Below, one piece after another: positions 1 through 5,788 of a stretch of 6,000 nt of DNA (positions are counted from its first letter, which is position 1; every line of letters begins with the position of its first letter). The DNA is taken from positions 1 through 6,000 of the forward strand of contig JAEVZE010000168.1 in NCBI GenBank assembly GCA_023392395.1, given 5' to 3'. The stretch is from Bacillota bacterium (GTDB lineage Bacteria; Bacillota; Clostridia; Christensenellales; Aristaeellaceae). A model generated the notes under the pieces. The model saw only the letters and a program-made list of their open reading frames with translations. It did not search any database and was not told where the DNA came from. The position numbers and the translations under genes are program-made.

Positions 1-193
1 GCGCGGGGATGGCCACAGCGCCCAGTGAAGCGGCGATAAACCCCGTTACGAGGTTGATGAATAGCCCGTTTGGGTATGTGGGTATCTGACGGTTGTCCAC
101 GACCAGCGTGATGATTCTTGCGATCAACCCGGAAATGATGCCGGTGATGATCATGACCGCGTATTCCTGGCTGATAAGCCCTTTGCCGCCCAT
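1..193 (-). CDS. YIEGIA-family membrane protein, N-terminal fragment
   Basis: The minus strand from the ATG at 193 reads open for 64 codons and runs off the left edge, so only the N-terminus is present. A good ribosome binding site (AAGGATGTG, one mismatch to the ideal) ends 7 nt before the ATG. The peptide begins MGGKGLISQEYAVMIITG and has two hydrophobic segments at about residues 12-32 and 44-64, joined by a polar stretch with DNRQIPTYPNG. This start, a short helix, R-x-YPxYP-type linker and a second helix rich in Gly/Ala, is what I recall of the YIEGIA family, an uncharacterised Bacillota membrane protein family usually near 290 residues. The signature YIEGIA motif itself lies outside the window, so the call rests on the N-terminal pattern. 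It follows the molybdenum hydroxylase genes by 83 nt on the same strand with no clear terminator between, so read-through is possible. No functional link to the hydroxylase is known to me. Confidence 0.7.
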   Translation of the reverse strand, partial: MGGKGLISQEYAVMIITGIISGLIARIITLVVDNRQIPTYPNGLFINLVTGFIAASLGAVAIPA

Positions 194-276
194 TGAGAAT
201 CACATCCTTTGCATGGCATATCCTGCCACCTTGTTGGGACGCTTATGCCCAGACGGGATACCTCGCGTGGAGCCGC

Positions 277-750
277 CTACTCCTGGCCGTACATTGCGCG
301 CACCGCGCTTCGAATCTCCTGGTAGCTGGTGCAGCGGCACAGATTGGACTGAAGCCATTCCTCCACGACGATTTCTTCCGGTAGCGAATCGTGATGGAGC
401 CGGAGCGCGTGGCATACCATCAGGAAGCCCGAAGTGCAGTATCCGCACTGGAACGCGTTTTTTTCAACGAACGCCCGCTGCTCGGGCGCCCAGCCGCCCA
501 ATCCCTCCACGGTGGTAATGTCATGGCCTTGGGCCTCGACGGCCAGCATCAGACAGGATTTGGCCGGCCAGCCGTCCACGACGACGGTGCAGGCGCCGCA
601 GTCTCCGTTCCGGCAGCCGGGCTTTGCGCCGGTCAGGCCCAGCTGCTCTCGGAGAACATCCAGCAATAGATCGGAAGGCCGGACGGCGACCTGGCGCGCT
701 TCCCCGTTGACGTTGAGCTGGACGATGACCTTCCCTTCATACCGCACCAT
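277..750 (-). CDS. Xanthine dehydrogenase-family [2Fe-2S] subunit (XdhC/CoxS type)
   Basis: This 157-residue protein is the small electron-transfer subunit of a molybdenum hydroxylase. It carries two [2Fe-2S] clusters that pass electrons from the molybdenum site to FAD. An N-terminal plant-type ferredoxin domain (about residues 8-80) has the cluster II cysteines C46, C51, C54 and C66 in the pattern CRNGDCGAC...C. A C-terminal helical domain (about 85-155) has the cluster I cysteines C102, C105, C138 and C140 in CGYC and CRC. Gln101, just before CGYC, matches the residue that contacts the pterin in this family. All eight ligands are present and the length is normal (E. coli XdhC is about 159 residues). 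The ATG at 750 is preceded by GGAGG 9 nt upstream and overlaps the end of the FAD-subunit gene by 14 nt, indicating translational coupling. It is last in the three-gene operon and would be called xdhC in E. coli naming, but the substrate is unproven. Confidence 0.95.
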   Translation of the reverse strand: MVRYEGKVIVQLNVNGEARQVAVRPSDLLLDVLREQLGLTGAKPGCRNGDCGACTVVVDGWPAKSCLMLAVEAQGHDITTVEGLGGWAPEQRAFVEKNAFQCGYCTSGFLMVCHALRLHHDSLPEEIVVEEWLQSNLCRCTSYQEIRSAVRAMYGQE

Positions 751-1576
751 TTTCCCAGTCCTCCAGAAGCCTTTTCAGCGTGTTTCGCACCACGAAAAGC
801 CGGTATGCCTTTGACCCTTCCACATCGCTGTGCGCGCATTCCGCGAGCAGCCTTGCCGCGCCTTCCGCCCGGCTTTGCGGGGTAACGCCGCGATCGTTCA
901 GGATGGCTTCGACTTCCGGGCTACGGAGCGGCTGCGCGGCGAGGCCGGAGAACGCGATCCGGAGTGCCCCGTCCTTCCACAGCGCCGTCGCGTTGACCAG
1001 CGGGTAATCGATCTTTTCGTTCGCGGTCTTTTTGATGTGCGCATGGCGCGCGGTGAGCGCCCAGGCCGGGACAAACACGCGCACCACCAGTTCACCCGGC
1101 TTCAGGCGCATCCGGCCCAGAAATACGCTTTCAAAGGGAGCCGTCCGTTCGCCGTCCGGGCCAAAGAGCGTCACCCGCGCGTCCGAGAGCATCAGCGGTA
1201 GGCTGGTTTCGCGATAGATGATGGTGCCGCACAGGTTGCCGCCCAGCGTGATCCGGCACTGGTTCGTGTGGTCGGCGATCCGCCCCGAAGCCAGCGTGAG
1301 CAGCGGAAACAGCCTGGATTCCTTAATACGGTTGAGCGTCAGCGCCGCGCCGAGGGTCAGCCCATCCCCGTCGACGGACAGGGCGTTCAGATCCGGGATG
1401 TTCTTGACGTCGATCACCGCGTCCGGCCGAATCGCGCCGGCGCGGCTCATCGTGATGATCTCGCTGCCGCCCGCGTAATACATGGCGGTCTTGCCCGCGG
1501 CCTCAAATTCCCGGTATGCCGCCACCGCCTCGCGAAGCGCTTCCGGCCGCAGATACGCAAACTCAAACGGAATCAT
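737..1576 (-). CDS. Xanthine dehydrogenase-family FAD-binding subunit M (XdhB type)
   Basis: This 279-residue protein is the flavin subunit, which takes electrons from the [2Fe-2S] subunit and delivers them to an acceptor such as NAD+. The N-terminal half is a PCMH-type FAD domain: YYAGGSEI near residues 33-40 corresponds to the AGGTD-like pyrophosphate loop, and TLGGN at 110-114 is the second conserved FAD motif. The C-terminal part (about 170-275) fits the CO dehydrogenase flavoprotein C-terminal domain. An in-frame ATG lies upstream at 1600, but I chose the ATG at 1576: it begins MIPFEF as family members usually do, has GGGGAG 6 nt upstream, and overlaps the large-subunit stop as ATGA. Cys107 and Cys116 lie either side of TLGGN. 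Length agrees with E. coli XdhB (about 290 residues). It is the middle gene of the operon, and both junctions overlap, so the subunits are probably made in fixed ratio. Confidence 0.93.
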   Translation of the reverse strand: MIPFEFAYLRPEALREAVAAYREFEAAGKTAMYYAGGSEIITMSRAGAIRPDAVIDVKNIPDLNALSVDGDGLTLGAALTLNRIKESRLFPLLTLASGRIADHTNQCRITLGGNLCGTIIYRETSLPLMLSDARVTLFGPDGERTAPFESVFLGRMRLKPGELVVRVFVPAWALTARHAHIKKTANEKIDYPLVNATALWKDGALRIAFSGLAAQPLRSPEVEAILNDRGVTPQSRAEGAARLLAECAHSDVEGSKAYRLFVVRNTLKRLLEDWENGAV

Positions 1577-3900
1577 GGCCTGCTCCCCCACGCCCGCCAC
1601 AGATTTTCCGGCGTGAGCGGCAGAAAGCTTATGTCCACCCCAAACGCCGCCGAGAGCGCGTTGCCCAGCGCCGCGGGGATGCCGATGATGCCGTGTTCTG
1701 AAAAGCTGCGAACGCCGAAGGGCGCGCCTTCATCAGGGGTTTCCACGAAGTCCACCCGGTAGTCCGGCTCCTGCCCGATGTGCAAAAGCTTGTAGGTGCG
1801 CAGATTGGGGGTATTCAGGACGCCCTGATCGTCGTAATGGAACGCTTCGCGGCTTGCGAGGCTGGCACCCATCGCCATGCCGCCCGCGATCATCGCGCGC
1901 ATCGCCTCCGGATTGACGCGGTTTCCCACGTCGATCACGGTGGAGGCTGAAATCAGTCGGTACGTGAACGTCTCGAGATCCGCTTCGATCTCCACCACCT
2001 GCGCGCCCGCGGTCCGGCTTGGGCCGGTCTTGCCCTCTCCGGTTTGAGGATCGAGAAAGCTCAGGTCCTTGAGCATGTACCCGCCGCGGCCCAGCGCCGG
2101 TTCTCCGACGGATTTTCCGTCCGGCGCCTTGTACCCCTGAACGATGTCCTTGAACAGGATGAAGCGGTCGGGGTTCTTCTTTGAAAAGACCCGGCCGCTG
2201 GCGATGACGACGTCTTCGCGCGGGCAGGAGAGCACCTCCGCGCCGCTTTCGCGCAGCTGATTCAAAATATCGTCCGCCGCGCGCACGACGGCATGCCCCG
2301 CCATGTACCCGGTCAGACTGGCGACGGTCTTCCAATGCTCCGGCGCGGTGCGCGTATCGACGTCCATCACCACGTGCACCTGACCGATCCCCAGCCCCAG
2401 CTTGTCAGCCAGCATCTGCGCAAGCTGCGTCTGGCTGCCCGATCCCATCTCGACGACGCCGGTGTTCAGATTGACGCTGCCGTCGGAATTGAAGGTGACC
2501 AACGCGCCGGAGACGGCGTTGGTCGGGGGATTGGCGGTCTTCCAAAGGCAGGAAACGCCCATCGCGCGCACGGTGTGCGGTTTGATGGACCGCGCCGCGC
2601 CTCCATCCCAGTGGGCAACCGCTTTGACCTTTTCGATGCACTGCGGCAGGTCGCCAAGGAAGCTTAATGTGCACGGAACCTGCGAAGGCGTCAAATCACC
2701 CGGCCGGATCGCGTTGATCAGGCGGAACTGGAGCGGGTCCAACGAAAGCGAGCGGGCGAGTTCGTCCATCGCCCGCTCGATGCAGAACGTGTAGGATTCG
2801 TGGGCAAAGCTCCGGTAGGACGTGCTGTAGGTGTGGTTGGTGTAGACGCACAGCGCGTCCAGGCGAAGGTTTTCGATGTTGTACGGGCCGGTGCCGTCCG
2901 CGGCGATCGCCTTGGTCATGTTCGGGGAGATGTCCGTATACGCGCCGGAATCCAGCAGGTAGGTCATGTCCGCGGCCAGAATTTTGCCGTCCCGGTTCGC
3001 GCCAAGCGTGATCTCCGCGTCCAGGCCGATCCGGCACGGCGCAGATTCGATATCCTGCTCCCTCGGGATGGTGAGACGCACCGCCTTGCCGCCTACGCTC
3101 CGGGAAGCCAGAAACGCGAGGATTTCCAGCATGGTCGGCGCTTTGCCGCCGAATCCCCCACCGACGAACGGCACATGGACCTCGACCTTCCCGGCGGGAA
3201 TCAGGTAACCTTCGGCAATCTGCTTGCGCACGGAATATGGCGACTGCGAGGACGTGGTGATGGTCACCCTTCCGTCCGCCGCGATCTCCGCCCGGGCTGT
3301 GCGCACCTCCATTGCCATATGGTCCGACGACGGCAGCGAAAAGCGCTTTTTCACCACCGCGTCGCACGCGCCGAACGCCCGCTCCGGATCCCCTTTTCGG
3401 ATGCGGTAGCGACTGGCGACATTGCTCCCAATTTCGGGATAAACGTCCGCCATGACCTTTTTATAGCCGCCCATCTTCTCATGTACCAGCGGCGCGCCGG
3501 GCTTCAGCGCGTCAGACGGCGTCAGCACCATGGACAGCAGCTCGTAATTGACCCGAATCTTCCGGACCGCGCACTCCGCCTCCGGTTCGCTTCTGGCCAC
3601 GACAATCGCCAGCGGTTCCCCCGCGTAGCGCACGACGCCGCGGGCGAGCGCCGGCCGGTCCTGAAGCAATGGGCCAAAAAGCTCCGGACAATCCGCGCCG
3701 GTGACCACGGCCTTGACGCCCGGCGCGGCCAGCGCGTCCGCGAAATCGATCCCCGCGATGCGAGCGTGGGCACAGGTGCTCGTAAGCAAGCGCGCGGAAA
3801 GTAAGCCCACGGTCGGCAAATCGTCCGTATAAACGGCTTTTCCCGTCACCTTCTCCCAGGCTTCCTTGCGCTGAACGTTGTCCCCGATTGCTCCGGCCAC
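1573..3900 (-). CDS. Xanthine dehydrogenase-family molybdopterin-binding (large) subunit
   Basis: This 775-residue catalytic subunit of a molybdenum hydroxylase binds the molybdenum-pterin cofactor and hydroxylates its substrate with oxygen from water. Domains: an a/b hammerhead (about 15-125) starting near VQRKEAWEKVTGKAVYTDD, a first Moco domain (about 140-390) with GGGFGGK at 247-253 and YRSFAHES at 362-369, and a second (about 410-715) with EMGSGSQT at 484-491. The likely catalytic base is Glu735 in FSEHG, followed by IIGIPAALGNAL. The start is set at the GTG at 3900 because GGAGG lies 7 nt upstream; an in-frame ATG at 3927 has only a weak GGA and would add nine residues unlike the family. 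It is the first gene of the operon, and its stop overlaps the FAD-subunit start by 4 nt. The SEHG form differs from the GEPP of E. coli XdhA, suggesting another clade, so substrate is open: purine, nicotinate-like heterocycle or aldehyde. Family call is secure; specificity is not. Confidence 0.94.
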   Translation of the reverse strand: MAGAIGDNVQRKEAWEKVTGKAVYTDDLPTVGLLSARLLTSTCAHARIAGIDFADALAAPGVKAVVTGADCPELFGPLLQDRPALARGVVRYAGEPLAIVVARSEPEAECAVRKIRVNYELLSMVLTPSDALKPGAPLVHEKMGGYKKVMADVYPEIGSNVASRYRIRKGDPERAFGACDAVVKKRFSLPSSDHMAMEVRTARAEIAADGRVTITTSSQSPYSVRKQIAEGYLIPAGKVEVHVPFVGGGFGGKAPTMLEILAFLASRSVGGKAVRLTIPREQDIESAPCRIGLDAEITLGANRDGKILAADMTYLLDSGAYTDISPNMTKAIAADGTGPYNIENLRLDALCVYTNHTYSTSYRSFAHESYTFCIERAMDELARSLSLDPLQFRLINAIRPGDLTPSQVPCTLSFLGDLPQCIEKVKAVAHWDGGAARSIKPHTVRAMGVSCLWKTANPPTNAVSGALVTFNSDGSVNLNTGVVEMGSGSQTQLAQMLADKLGLGIGQVHVVMDVDTRTAPEHWKTVASLTGYMAGHAVVRAADDILNQLRESGAEVLSCPREDVVIASGRVFSKKNPDRFILFKDIVQGYKAPDGKSVGEPALGRGGYMLKDLSFLDPQTGEGKTGPSRTAGAQVVEIEADLETFTYRLISASTVIDVGNRVNPEAMRAMIAGGMAMGASLASREAFHYDDQGVLNTPNLRTYKLLHIGQEPDYRVDFVETPDEGAPFGVRSFSEHGIIGIPAALGNALSAAFGVDISFLPLTPENLWRAWGSRP

Positions 3901-3907
3901 TTCCCTG

Positions 3908-3912
3908 CCTCC
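3908..3912 (-). promoter_or_regulatory. Ribosome binding site deciding the GTG start of the large subunit
   Basis: On the minus strand this is a perfect GGAGG, 7 nt before the GTG at 3900. The competing ATG at 3927 has only GGAAAA about 8-10 nt upstream, and this GGAGG would lie inside its coding sequence. The spacing argues that translation begins at GTG 3900. Confidence 0.75.
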
Positions 3913-3927
3913 AGACGTAAGCTGCAT

Positions 3928-4205
3928 TACATTTTTTCCAATCGTCTGGCGCTTATTCGGGCAAACAGGGAAACGCGGCGCTTCTTCTGATCGCGCAAAG
4001 ATCTAAATGTTTATAATATGGTATAATAGAAACGGAAAAGATGGCGACATGTTGGCTTGATCACTGGCCGGATCGTTACGCCTGTCGCTGGCATTGTCGT
4101 ATAACTTCAAACCGATTACTGCAAATTGTCATCTGAGTCATAGAATAATCGCCTTTTGTATTTTAGCGGCAACGCGCAATCGCCATGGATGAAAGGAGTA
4201 GATTT
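3928..4205. other. Divergent intergenic region between the hydroxylase operon and the TfoX-like gene
   Basis: About 300 nt lie between the two divergent starts (3900 and 4206). The left part is GC-rich and forms the leader of the hydroxylase operon, where AAGCGCC occurs twice on the minus strand. The centre (about 4004-4030) is strongly AT-rich and holds the only good promoter elements. On the minus strand a TATAAA lies opposite this patch but its -35 (TTTCCG) is poor, so the operon promoter is not resolved. The right part contains an inverted repeat, GCGACA at 4044-4049 and TGTCGC at 4083-4088. I see no purine riboswitch signature and no coding potential. Confidence 0.6.
4012..4027 (+). promoter_or_regulatory. 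Tandem TATAAT / extended -10 promoter candidate
   Basis: Two exact TATAAT boxes lie 10 nt apart at 4012-4017 and 4022-4027. The second is preceded by TGG, giving the extended -10 form TGnTATAAT, which can work without a good -35. No convincing -35 lies at the right distance for either. Transcription from the second box would start near 4034 and give a leader of about 170 nt before the TfoX-like gene at 4206. Confidence 0.6.
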
Positions 4206-4595
4206 GTGGTGGAATGGGAGAAAGCGGATCAGAACTTGGTGGCCTACCTTGACGGACTCTTGCTCCATTATGAATGCCGGAAGAAGCCGATGTTCGGGGC
4301 CCCCGTCTATTTCGTCAACGAGAACATGTGGACAGGCGTGAAAGGAGGCAAGGTATTTCTGCGGCTGTCCGAAGATGATCAGCTTCGCATACAATCCGAG
4401 AACGATGCAATCAGGCCTTTTGAGCCGCGACCGAATTTCTTCATGAAGGAGTATGTGGAAATACCTGAGAGCACGCTTTCCGAGACAGATTTCATAAGCC
4501 GCTGGCTGGATCATTCCTACGCATTCGTGAGATGTCTGCCGCCGAAGATCCGGAAAGAAAAAAAGGCGAAGAAGGCAAAATCAGAGAAGGATTGA
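4206..4595 (+). CDS. TfoX/Sxy N-terminal domain protein
   Basis: This 129-residue protein is a stand-alone TfoX N-terminal domain. The match is clear in the order of motifs: MFGAPVYFVN at 29-38, the following NMWTGVKGGKVFLRLSEDD strand-turn-strand, PFEPRP at 71-76, MKEYVEIP at 80-87, and LPPK at 111-114. The tail (about 114-129) is very lysine-rich and probably disordered. In gamma-proteobacteria, two-domain TfoX/Sxy activates competence genes with CRP, but single-domain members are widespread and of unknown role, so competence should not be assumed. I start it at the GTG at 4206 because AAAGGAG lies 7 nt upstream (4192-4198); an in-frame ATG at 4185 would place that ribosome binding site inside the gene and has no site of its own. 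It is transcribed divergently from the hydroxylase operon, probably from the extended -10 promoter near 4022. The only gene close downstream is a SHOCT-like small ORF, 81 nt away. Confidence 0.88.
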   Translation: MVEWEKADQNLVAYLDGLLLHYECRKKPMFGAPVYFVNENMWTGVKGGKVFLRLSEDDQLRIQSENDAIRPFEPRPNFFMKEYVEIPESTLSETDFISRWLDHSYAFVRCLPPKIRKEKKAKKAKSEKD

Positions 4596-4676
4596 GACTC
4601 TATGTCACTTCCGGCAGACGAAAGTACTTCTCTCGCGCCCGCCATATATGCAACCACTTCAGGAAGGAGGCGCGTC

Positions 4677-4817
4677 ATGACTCCTGAGCGGTTTGAGCAA
4701 GACAAGCGGTACCTGACCGGCGTGGCCGTAGTTTGCGGGATGCTCCGACGCGGAATGATTGAAAGTGCGACTGCTCGGCGCTTGAGAAAAGATGCGCCGC
4801 GCTTTTTCCGCCCCTGA
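4677..4817 (+). CDS. Small SHOCT-like protein, possibly a degraded recombinase-associated ORF
   Basis: This 46-residue ORF has a near-ideal ribosome binding site, AAGGAGG, 6 nt before the ATG at 4677. An in-frame ATG at 4602 lacks such a site and gives an unconvincing extension. The sequence begins MTPERFEQDKRYLTG and continues with GMLRRGMIES. This resembles the short SHOCT-domain proteins (T-PE-FEQ-K-Y, then ML--GLIT-EEY, then RP near the end) that I recall next to site-specific recombinases in Clostridia mobile elements. The first half fits well. In the second half the expected acidic EEYRKIDTI-like helix is replaced by the basic ARRLRKDAPRFF before the terminal RP, so the protein may be drifting or truncated. 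No recombinase is present beside it in this window. It may share a transcript with the TfoX-like gene upstream. Function is unknown; that it is translated is plausible but not certain. Confidence 0.55.
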   Translation: MTPERFEQDKRYLTGVAVVCGMLRRGMIESATARRLRKDAPRFFRP

Positions 4818-4900
4818 TCCGTAAAAAAGCCTTGCGTAGACGGCGTCGCTCAGATAACTGAACGGCCGAATATGGAATCAGATTTCACAGCCAGTCACTC

Positions 4901-4929
4901 TTGATATTTCCATGCAGGCGGAATATATT
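4901..4929 (+). promoter_or_regulatory. Sigma-A-type promoter of the SRPBCC gene
   Basis: TTGATA at 4901-4906 (5 of 6 to consensus) and TATATT at 4924-4929 (5 of 6) are separated by exactly 17 nt. Transcription would begin near 4936 and give a leader of about 39 nt before the ATG at 4975. It also shows that the in-frame ATG at 4912 lies within the promoter spacer and is not the start. Confidence 0.7.
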
Positions 4930-4974
4930 TACTATAGGGATGTCGGGACCAATTGGATGGAAGGAGGTCATTTC

Positions 4975-5406
4975 ATGAGCCATTTTGTGCTGACAAGAGT
5001 GATCGACGCTCCTTTGGAGAAAGTATGGGCTGCTGCAGATTTTACCAAATCGGCAGGGCCTTACCCGATGAAGGTACAGAACGCCGGCGATCCGAACAAG
5101 AACGGAGTTGGGTTTACCAGGGCCGTAACGTCCGGAAAGAGAACGATCATTGAAAAACTGCTGGAAGTCGATCCTATGCGCTCGTACACCTATACTCTGG
5201 CTGAGGGCGCACCCGTAAGAGAGGATTATCGCGGCAAGGTGGCGTTTTCCTCAAAAGGGAGCGCCACGCTATTGACATGGTCGGCTGATTTTACCGCCAA
5301 AGCCCCTGGAACGGGTTGGATCTGCGTTCTGGCGATCAAATATACCGTCAACAGGATTCTTAATTCAATTGAAGCCGAGTGCCGCACAACGGCAATGTCA
5401 TCATAA
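4975..5406 (+). CDS. SRPBCC-family (START/Bet v1 fold) protein
   Basis: This 143-residue protein fits the SRPBCC superfamily, small helix-grip proteins with a hydrophobic ligand cavity, nearest in look to the polyketide cyclase/dehydrase type. Evidence is the N-terminal strand and helix IDAPLEKVW at 10-18, the GVGFTRAV turn-strand at 44-51, EKLLEVDP followed by YTYTLAEG at 60-78, the strand pattern Y-G-V-F then TLLTW-ADF at 85-106, and a long C-terminal helix (about 114-140) that normally closes the cavity. Length is typical. The ATG at 4975 is chosen because AAGGAGG lies 7 nt upstream and because the in-frame ATG at 4912 falls inside the promoter. It appears to be a single-gene unit with its own promoter and no clear terminator directly after the stop. 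Ligand and role cannot be told from the sequence; neighbours give no hint. The family call is good, the function unknown. Confidence 0.82.
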   Translation: MSHFVLTRVIDAPLEKVWAAADFTKSAGPYPMKVQNAGDPNKNGVGFTRAVTSGKRTIIEKLLEVDPMRSYTYTLAEGAPVREDYRGKVAFSSKGSATLLTWSADFTAKAPGTGWICVLAIKYTVNRILNSIEAECRTTAMSS

Positions 5407-5487
5407 AGAATCTTCCGTTGGAGAGTGGCGTCAGGAGACAATCGCTGGCCGCGGCCGCATCAAGCCCGCCAAGCCCTGTTTTCGTCG

Positions 5488-5515
5488 TTGACTTTGGCCC
5501 AAAAGTATGTAATAT
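5488..5515 (+). promoter_or_regulatory. Promoter of the partial tRNA-Ser unit
   Basis: TTGACT at 5488-5493 (5 of 6) is followed after 16 nt by TAATAT at 5510-5515 (4 of 6), within TATGTAATATG. The predicted start near 5522 is about 8 nt before the first tRNA base at 5530. That short leader is normal for a tRNA gene, so this looks like the original tRNA promoter left in place. Confidence 0.55.
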
Positions 5516-5529
5516 GTTGGTTTTATCCT

Positions 5530-5568
5530 GGAGAGATGGCCGAGTGGTTGAAGACGCCGGAATTGAAA
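5530..5568 (+). pseudogene. 5' half of a tRNA-Ser (anticodon UGA), 3' half missing
   Basis: The sequence from GGAGAGA (5530-5536, acceptor strand) through TG, the D-arm GCCGAGTGGTTGAAGAC (5539-5555) and the 5' anticodon stem CCGGA (5557-5561) to the loop ATTGAAA (5562-5568) reads as the first half of a bacterial tRNA-Ser with anticodon TGA. The next bases, GCCCT, cannot pair with CCGGA, and no variable arm, TTCGAAT T-loop, TCTCTCC acceptor partner or CCA follows. The D-stem also has a GCC/GAC mismatch where a functional gene would have GGC. It therefore cannot form a tRNA. The break at the anticodon stem suggests a recombination or deletion end, for example an integrative-element junction. 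The tRNA-Ser identity of the 5' half is well supported; the cause of the truncation is inferred. Confidence 0.75.
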
Positions 5569-5609
5569 GCCCTTCCCAAACCAGAAGAGCCTTATAAACC
5601 AAGGGTTTC

Positions 5610-5633
5610 GCAGATGTATAGCATCGGCTTTTT
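5610..5633 (+). terminator. Intrinsic terminator after the partial tRNA-Ser
   Basis: GCAGATG (5610-5616) pairs with CATCGGC (5622-5628) with one A-G mismatch, around a five-base loop TATAG. Five T residues follow at 5629-5633. The stem is short (6 pairs) so strength is uncertain, but position and orientation suit the upstream promoter. Confidence 0.5.
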
Positions 5634-5668
5634 GCTTATCACCGGGTCCATTACGATGGCAAAGTTGC

Positions 5669-5708
5669 AAAAAACCTGCCATACGATTTGCGAAAACCGG
5701 ATGGCAGG
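5669..5708 (-). terminator. Rho-independent terminator of the GDPD gene
   Basis: On the minus strand CCTGCCAT pairs with ATGGCAGG; after one C-T mismatch the stem continues with CGGTTT pairing AAATCG (one G-U) around a TCGC tetraloop. This 14-pair stem is followed by six T residues (plus-strand A at 5669-5674). On the plus strand the G-U becomes an A-C mismatch and the tail is only four T, so the structure favours the minus strand. It lies about 80 nt beyond the GDPD stop and may weakly stop plus-strand transcripts too. Confidence 0.8.
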
Positions 5709-5788
5709 CTTTTGGCGTTTACCACGTTGGGGTGATGCTTTTCAGCCATCCCCGATGGATGAGATCGCCGGTAATGAGGACGCTCGCT

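Larger units (their letters stand above)
5407..5788. other. Non-coding region between the SRPBCC gene and the GDPD gene
   Basis: About 380 nt without a convincing protein gene. The first 80 nt (to about 5487) are GC-rich, include the palindrome GGCCGCGGCC, and show no recognisable function. Then follow a promoter (5488-5515), the 5' half of a tRNA-Ser (5530-5568), a plus-strand terminator (5610-5633) and the minus-strand terminator of the GDPD gene (5669-5708). Reading frames that start MAEWLK across the tRNA half are the usual artefact of translating a tRNA-Ser gene. Confidence 0.7.

Noticed and set aside
194..276. Terminator between the [2Fe-2S] subunit gene and the YIEGIA-like gene
   Set aside because: Only a short GGCA/TGCC pairing is visible and no T-run follows it.
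2800..3804. Long plus-strand ORF (334 codons) opposite the hydroxylase large subunit
   Set aside because: It is antisense to a clearly recognised gene, is rich in Arg, Gly and His as expected from the complement of GC-rich codons, has no recognisable domain and no good ribosome binding site.
3900..4180. Purine or molybdenum-cofactor riboswitch upstream of the hydroxylase operon
   Set aside because: I looked on the minus strand for the purine-aptamer TCTACC-type core and for an extended Moco-type structure and saw neither.
4116..4514. Minus-strand ORF of 132 codons over the TfoX-like gene
   Set aside because: It overlaps the strongly supported TfoX domain in antisense and shows no family features of its own.
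4602..4676. Upstream ATG extension of the SHOCT-like ORF
   Set aside because: There is no ribosome binding site before 4602, whereas AAGGAGG lies 6 nt before the ATG at 4677.
5430..5480. GGCCGCGGCC palindrome as terminator of the SRPBCC gene
   Set aside because: It has no T-run after it and no room for a loop, so there is no support for termination.
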